Below, piece after piece: positions 25,544 through 28,945 of a DNA stretch of 28,945 bases. This DNA is from an uncultured Bacteroidales bacterium (GTDB taxonomy: Bacteria > Bacteroidota > Bacteroidia > Bacteroidales > F082). The stretch covers positions 1 to 28,945 of the forward strand of contig CALAZZ010000271.1 of NCBI GenBank assembly GCA_937926515.1, in the 5' to 3' direction. Within the stretch, counting starts at the first letter, position 1. Each line of letters begins with the position of its first letter. A program made the translations under genes and the position numbers. The notes below the pieces were generated by a model. That model saw only the letters and a program-made list of their open reading frames with translations, ran no database searches and was not told the DNA's origin.

Positions 25544-26170
25544 CTAGCGATGACGGTTGTTTCTGCGTTGATCTTTGCGTTGGCTGAACTTTTTCTTTTT
25601 GGATTGGGTGTTGCGCTGAAGAATGTCGGAGGTAGGTATCAATTTGGCTTCTTCGTGCATAATTAGTTGGCCTTTGGAAAGTTCAGCCAGGTTTTCGGCT
25701 ATGGTGGCATCATTTACCGAATCACGATTCCAGTTCAGGTATGATTTTTTCATATGATTCGCGATGATGTTTACCAATTCAGTTTTTTCCGGCCCATCTT
25801 CATATTCTTCAGCAACTTTTTTTATGATTTCAATGATGTACTTGCCATAATGTCCGTATTTGATCTTGGCCGTACTGTAATCAACATGTTTTGGTTTTCT
25901 TTGTAAAACTTCCGGTGAAGGTTTGGGGAAAGGTGATTCTATATCAAGCTTGAATCCGGATATCAGGTGGAGATGATCCCAAAGTTTGTGTTTGTAGTCG
26001 GATGCCTCTTTGACTTGCGGATTCATTTGCGCCATCACGCTCACGATGAAATGGGCGGCTTTTGTCCTGGTGTCACGGTCTTCGATTTCACTCAAATGCT
26101 CAATCATCGATTGGATGTTTCGACCGTATTCCGGTATAACCAGTTTATTGCGCGAAGTGTTGTATTCCAT
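25544..26170 (-). CDS. DUF4290 family protein
   Basis: This is a cytoplasmic protein of unknown function, 208 residues, with no signal peptide or membrane segment. The N-terminus (MEYNTSRNKLVIPEYGRNIQ), the KLWDHLHLISGF segment and PFPKPSP are features I recall from DUF4290, a family largely restricted to Bacteroidota. The body appears helical; the last 20 residues are strongly basic (SKKKKFSQRKDQRRNNRHR), which suggests contact with nucleic acid, although this is inference. It precedes murA on the same strand with a 270-base gap that contains a murA promoter candidate. I recall DUF4290-murA adjacency in this phylum. Confidence 0.85.
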   Translation of the reverse strand: MEYNTSRNKLVIPEYGRNIQSMIEHLSEIEDRDTRTKAAHFIVSVMAQMNPQVKEASDYKHKLWDHLHLISGFKLDIESPFPKPSPEVLQRKPKHVDYSTAKIKYGHYGKYIIEIIKKVAEEYEDGPEKTELVNIIANHMKKSYLNWNRDSVNDATIAENLAELSKGQLIMHEEAKLIPTSDILQRNTQSKKKKFSQRKDQRRNNRHR

Positions 26171-26372
26171 GGGATTTAGTTTAATTCGTTTCGTAATGTG
26201 CCGGAGCGATGTGATTTAACCTGATGCTAAACGGCTACTTCATTATACTATTGTAAGTGTTGGTCCTTTATTGAAAAATATCTTATTCAGATACTATTTG
26301 GAAGCGGTAAGGTTAGAGATTTAGAAATTGTGACATAAATGCATACCGGCTATTTTATCGTGTAGTTTGCCG

Positions 26373-26401
26373 CAAAAATACAAAAATTTATTAGTCATCA
26401 A
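26373..26401 (-). promoter_or_regulatory. Possible promoter of the DUF4290 gene: TTG-N18-TATTTTTG
   Basis: On the - strand, TTG (26399-26401) precedes TATTTTTG (26373-26380) with an 18-base spacer, slightly short of the usual 19-20. It overlaps the last codons of pcrA and would give a leader of nearly 200 bases before the ATG at 26170. Confidence 0.4.
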
Positions 26402-28670
26402 GAATTTTGAGTTTCGCGAACCTCAACAGCAGTTGTTTGTTACCAACACCATTAAAGTATACCGTAGCCTTTTTATTTGCGCCTTCCCCTTCGATGGCCA
26501 TCACCTTGCCACGGCCAAATTTTTGATGCAGTACTTGCATGCCGTTAACCAGAGTTTCAGTGTCTGATGCATTGAATGGTTCTTGTGGCGGAGTGGCCTT
26601 ATTGACAGCTTCACGCATACTACTTAATTTCGATAAGGGTTTAGTTGATGTACTGTTAAAAGGTTTGAAGTTCTTGTGTTGTGCCCTTTTTGGTTGTTCG
26701 ATCAGTTCGGGTTTGATCTCTTCAATGAACCTACTTGGTTCGCAAATAGTCAGGTTTCCCCAGCGATAGCGACTTTCAGCAAAACTGAGGGTTATCTTTT
26801 CTTCGGCACGGGTGAGGGCCACATAGAACAACCTGCGCTCTTCCTCCAGATCAGCTCTTGTGCCCAATGATTGTATTGAAGGAAAAAGGTTTTCTTCCAG
26901 GCCGACAATATACACATAGGGGAACTCCAGGCCTTTAGAGGCGTGTATGGTCATTAATGTCACATAATCCTTATTATCAGGGTCTTTGGTGTCGGCATCA
27001 GTTAACAGGGCCACATCCTTCATAAAGGATTCGAGTGAATTAATTTTTGTTTCATCTTCACCCTCCATGGGCACATCGGCCTCAGCCTCTGAAAACTCCC
27101 TGATAGCATTCAGCAATTCTTCAATGTTCTCCATCCTGCTGACCCCTTCGGGGCTATCATCTTCCTTTAGGATTTTAATTAATCCGGTTGAAAAGGTGAT
27201 GTGCTTTGCCAGCTCATAGGCATTTTTGGTAGCCAGTTGAGCACTGAAACTTTTAATCATTGTGGTAAACTCTTCAAGCCTTGAAATGATTCCACGATTC
27301 AGGTCAGTGTGGAATGTTTTGGCATTGCATGCGATATCCCATAGATTATGCTGATGCTCATTAGCCAATACGATCATTTTTTCAATACTGGTTTTACCTA
27401 TGCCCCTGGCAGGGAGGTTGACTATTCGCTGAAATGCTTCTTCGTCTTTATGATTGATCACGAGCCTGAAATACGCAAGCAAGTCCTTCACTTCCTTGCG
27501 ACTGTAGAATGACAGCCCGCCATAAATGCGATAAGGTATGCCCTGTTTGCGCAAGGCCTCCTCCATTGTGCGCGATTGAGCGTTGGTGCGGTATAGGATT
27601 GCAAAACTGCTGTTCGGAAGCTGCTTGGACATTTTATAACCAAATATGGAATTGGCAACCAGGGTGCCTTCTTCACCATCGGAATTGGCCCGAAGCAAAC
27701 TGATAAGTTCACCTTGCTCCTTATTGGTCCAAACGGTTTTCTTAATTTGCTCTTTATTACAGGCGATCACTTCATTGGCCGCATTGACAATGTTTTGTGT
27801 AGAGCGGTAATTCTGTTCCAGCCTGAATAGTTTATGATCAGGGTAATCGTTTTTAAAATTCAGGATGTTTTGAATATTGGCACCCCTAAACCCATAAATA
27901 CTTTGTGCATCATCGCCTACCACGCATAGGTTTTCTTCGAGTGCTACCAGTCTTTTTACAATCAGGTATTGGGCATGATTGGTATCCTGGTATTCATCAA
28001 CAAGCACATACTTAAATTTATGCTGATATTTATACAGCACTTCCGGAAAGTCCCTGAAAAGTAAGTTTGTGTTGAAAAGCAGATCATCAAAATCCATTGC
28101 ACCTGCCCTTTTCAGTCTTGCATTATAGATTTGAAGAAGCTCTCCAATAAGTGGCTTCCCTGCAGCAGCATCTGCAGTTCTGATATCGGGATTATTCAAG
28201 TAATCTTCTACAGAGAATAGGTTCGACTTGGCACCTGAAATCCGATAAAGAACAAAAGAGGGTTGATAAACCTTGGGATCAAGGTCCTGCTCTTTGAGGA
28301 TTGATTTTATTAGTCTTTTGCTGTCATCGGTATCATAAATTGTGAAATTGGATGGATAACCGAGCAGGTGTCCTTCGATACGTAGGATTCTTGCAAAGAT
28401 TGAGTGAAAGGTACCCATCCAAACATTGCGCCCGTTTTCGCTCCCAACCAGATTCATCACCCTTTCTTTCATCTCACGGGCTGCTTTGTTGGTAAATGTA
28501 AGTGCTAAAATATTAAAGGGATCCACCCCTTGTTCAACCAGGTATGCCACACGATAGGTGAGGGCACGTGTTTTGCCTGCCCCGGCTCCGGCAATGATCA
28601 TTACCGGTCCTTTGGTATACATAACAGCTTGACGCTGTGCTTCATTTAAATCAATTAGCAGTTTATTCAC
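26391..28670 (-). CDS. pcrA: ATP-dependent DNA helicase, UvrD/PcrA family
   Basis: This superfamily 1A 3'-5' helicase acts in nucleotide excision repair and in removing proteins or stalled complexes from DNA. The GTG at 28670 (NKLLIDLNEAQRQAV) gives 759 residues; the ATG at 28808 would add 46 residues unlike the family and cover a TAATTTTG box at 28689-28696. Motifs in order are: Q motif LNEAQ; Walker A AGAGAGKT with Lys33; LTFTNKAAREMKER; Walker B VDEYQDTN; VVGDDAQSIYGFRGA; LEQNYRST; TIHASKGLEFPYVY; and ERRLFYVALTRAEE. The C-terminal VLHQKFGRGKVMAIEG and following strands form the PcrA-type Tudor-like end that contacts RNA polymerase in some homologues. Confidence 0.94.
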   Translation of the reverse strand: MNKLLIDLNEAQRQAVMYTKGPVMIIAGAGAGKTRALTYRVAYLVEQGVDPFNILALTFTNKAAREMKERVMNLVGSENGRNVWMGTFHSIFARILRIEGHLLGYPSNFTIYDTDDSKRLIKSILKEQDLDPKVYQPSFVLYRISGAKSNLFSVEDYLNNPDIRTADAAAGKPLIGELLQIYNARLKRAGAMDFDDLLFNTNLLFRDFPEVLYKYQHKFKYVLVDEYQDTNHAQYLIVKRLVALEENLCVVGDDAQSIYGFRGANIQNILNFKNDYPDHKLFRLEQNYRSTQNIVNAANEVIACNKEQIKKTVWTNKEQGELISLLRANSDGEEGTLVANSIFGYKMSKQLPNSSFAILYRTNAQSRTMEEALRKQGIPYRIYGGLSFYSRKEVKDLLAYFRLVINHKDEEAFQRIVNLPARGIGKTSIEKMIVLANEHQHNLWDIACNAKTFHTDLNRGIISRLEEFTTMIKSFSAQLATKNAYELAKHITFSTGLIKILKEDDSPEGVSRMENIEELLNAIREFSEAEADVPMEGEDETKINSLESFMKDVALLTDADTKDPDNKDYVTLMTIHASKGLEFPYVYIVGLEENLFPSIQSLGTRADLEEERRLFYVALTRAEEKITLSFAESRYRWGNLTICEPSRFIEEIKPELIEQPKRAQHKNFKPFNSTSTKPLSKLSSMREAVNKATPPQEPFNASDTETLVNGMQVLHQKFGRGKVMAIEGEGANKKATVYFNGVGNKQLLLRFAKLKILDD

Positions 28671-28688
28671 CAGTAGAAGTTTGCCAGG

Positions 28689-28696
28689 CAAAATTA
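28689..28696 (-). promoter_or_regulatory. -7 promoter element (TAATTTTG) for pcrA
   Basis: The - strand reads TAATTTTG, matching TAnnTTTG, 19 bases upstream of the GTG start at 28670, so transcription would start only about 12 bases before the gene. No -33 TTG is visible. Confidence 0.5.
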
Positions 28697-28881
28697 GGTT
28701 TTTTGTTGCAGACAGCTGAATTACATTTTGTATTAAAAGGTATAAAGTATGATTAAGATTATCTATATTAGGAGGTGCTACATTCAATATACATCTTATA
28801 TGAAACATCTTAGTCGTTCTTCAGGTTGGGTTGAGGACTAATAATATTAGGTGGATTTTTTGTAAAAAAATATTACCAAAA
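28697..28881. other. A/T-rich divergent intergenic region without a gene
   Basis: This stretch between the pcrA promoter and the right-edge promoter is A/T-rich. It contains a 30-codon + strand frame (28749-28841) that has no promoter match or recognisable product. I see no RNA gene or repeat in it. Confidence 0.5.
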
Positions 28882-28912
28882 TTTGTCAGACAAAAAAATG
28901 TTTTTACCTTTG
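28882..28912 (+). promoter_or_regulatory. Strong + strand promoter: TTTG-N19-TACCTTTG
   Basis: TTTG (28882-28885) and TACCTTTG (28905-28912) are separated by exactly 19 bases, a full match to the Bacteroidota -33/-7 consensus. Transcription would start near 28919 and leave the window to the right within about 27 bases. The gene served is not visible. The promoter is divergent from pcrA. Confidence 0.8.
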
Positions 28913-28945
28913 CAGCCCCAAATTGATTGGGATTTATAGAAAAAT

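Noticed and set aside
28749..28841. 30-codon + strand frame at the right end
   Set aside because: It lies upstream of the strong + strand promoter rather than downstream of it and looks like A/T-rich spacer.

Overview
The window comes from a member of the Bacteroidota, probably Bacteroidales-like or a close relative; no finer placement is possible from sequence alone. Four things support this. A giant secreted protein ends in a type IX secretion (T9SS) sorting domain. SecD and SecF are fused into one protein. DUF4290, a Bacteroidota-associated family, lies next to murA. Several genes are preceded by the Bacteroidota -7 promoter element TAnnTTTG. I see no rRNA, tRNA, CRISPR array, insertion sequence or phage gene.

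Layout. (1) 1-8329, + strand: one modular cell-surface gene of more than 2,770 codons, cut by the left edge. It carries a SprB-like repeat, a lamin-tail-like domain, two beta-helix modules, Ig-like domains, a CBM11-like domain, a PA domain, an HYR domain, a Ca-loop repeat pair and a T9SS sorting domain. (2) 8339-8400: a hairpin built from a 7-base tandem repeat, between convergent genes. All remaining genes are on the - strand. (3) 8401-9702: a stand-alone 2-oxoacid dehydrogenase E2, followed by about 520 bp without a credible gene. (4) 12183-10221: prfA then pyrF. (5) 16309-12317: tatA, a TPR/PD40/CRD/OmpA envelope protein of PorE-like layout, then purM. (6) 19635-16453: secDF with its own promoter and a strong terminator. 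(7) 23871-19841: grpE, dnaJ, and the ATPase and permease of an ABC-2 exporter, tightly packed. (8) 25273-23963: murA with Asp at the usual active-site Cys, preceded by a DUF4290 gene. (9) 28670-26391: a UvrD/PcrA helicase. At the right edge a near-consensus + strand promoter (28882-28912) points at a gene outside the window.

Most of the - strand is housekeeping: translation termination, pyrimidine and purine synthesis, protein export, chaperones, peptidoglycan synthesis and DNA repair. Several genes concern the envelope: SecDF and TatA export proteins, the OmpA-type protein sits in the periplasm, and the giant protein is a T9SS cargo that needs Sec export first.

The least ordinary observation is at the C-terminus of the OmpA-type protein. 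It has an extra domain of about 125 residues that reads like a retropepsin-type aspartic protease whose catalytic D-T-G has become E-R-S, so it looks like a dead protease fold added to a PorE-like protein. Other points of interest are the Asp-type MurA (predicted fosfomycin insensitivity), the hairpin repeat, and very short predicted leaders that move the starts of prfA and pcrA to GTG codons.
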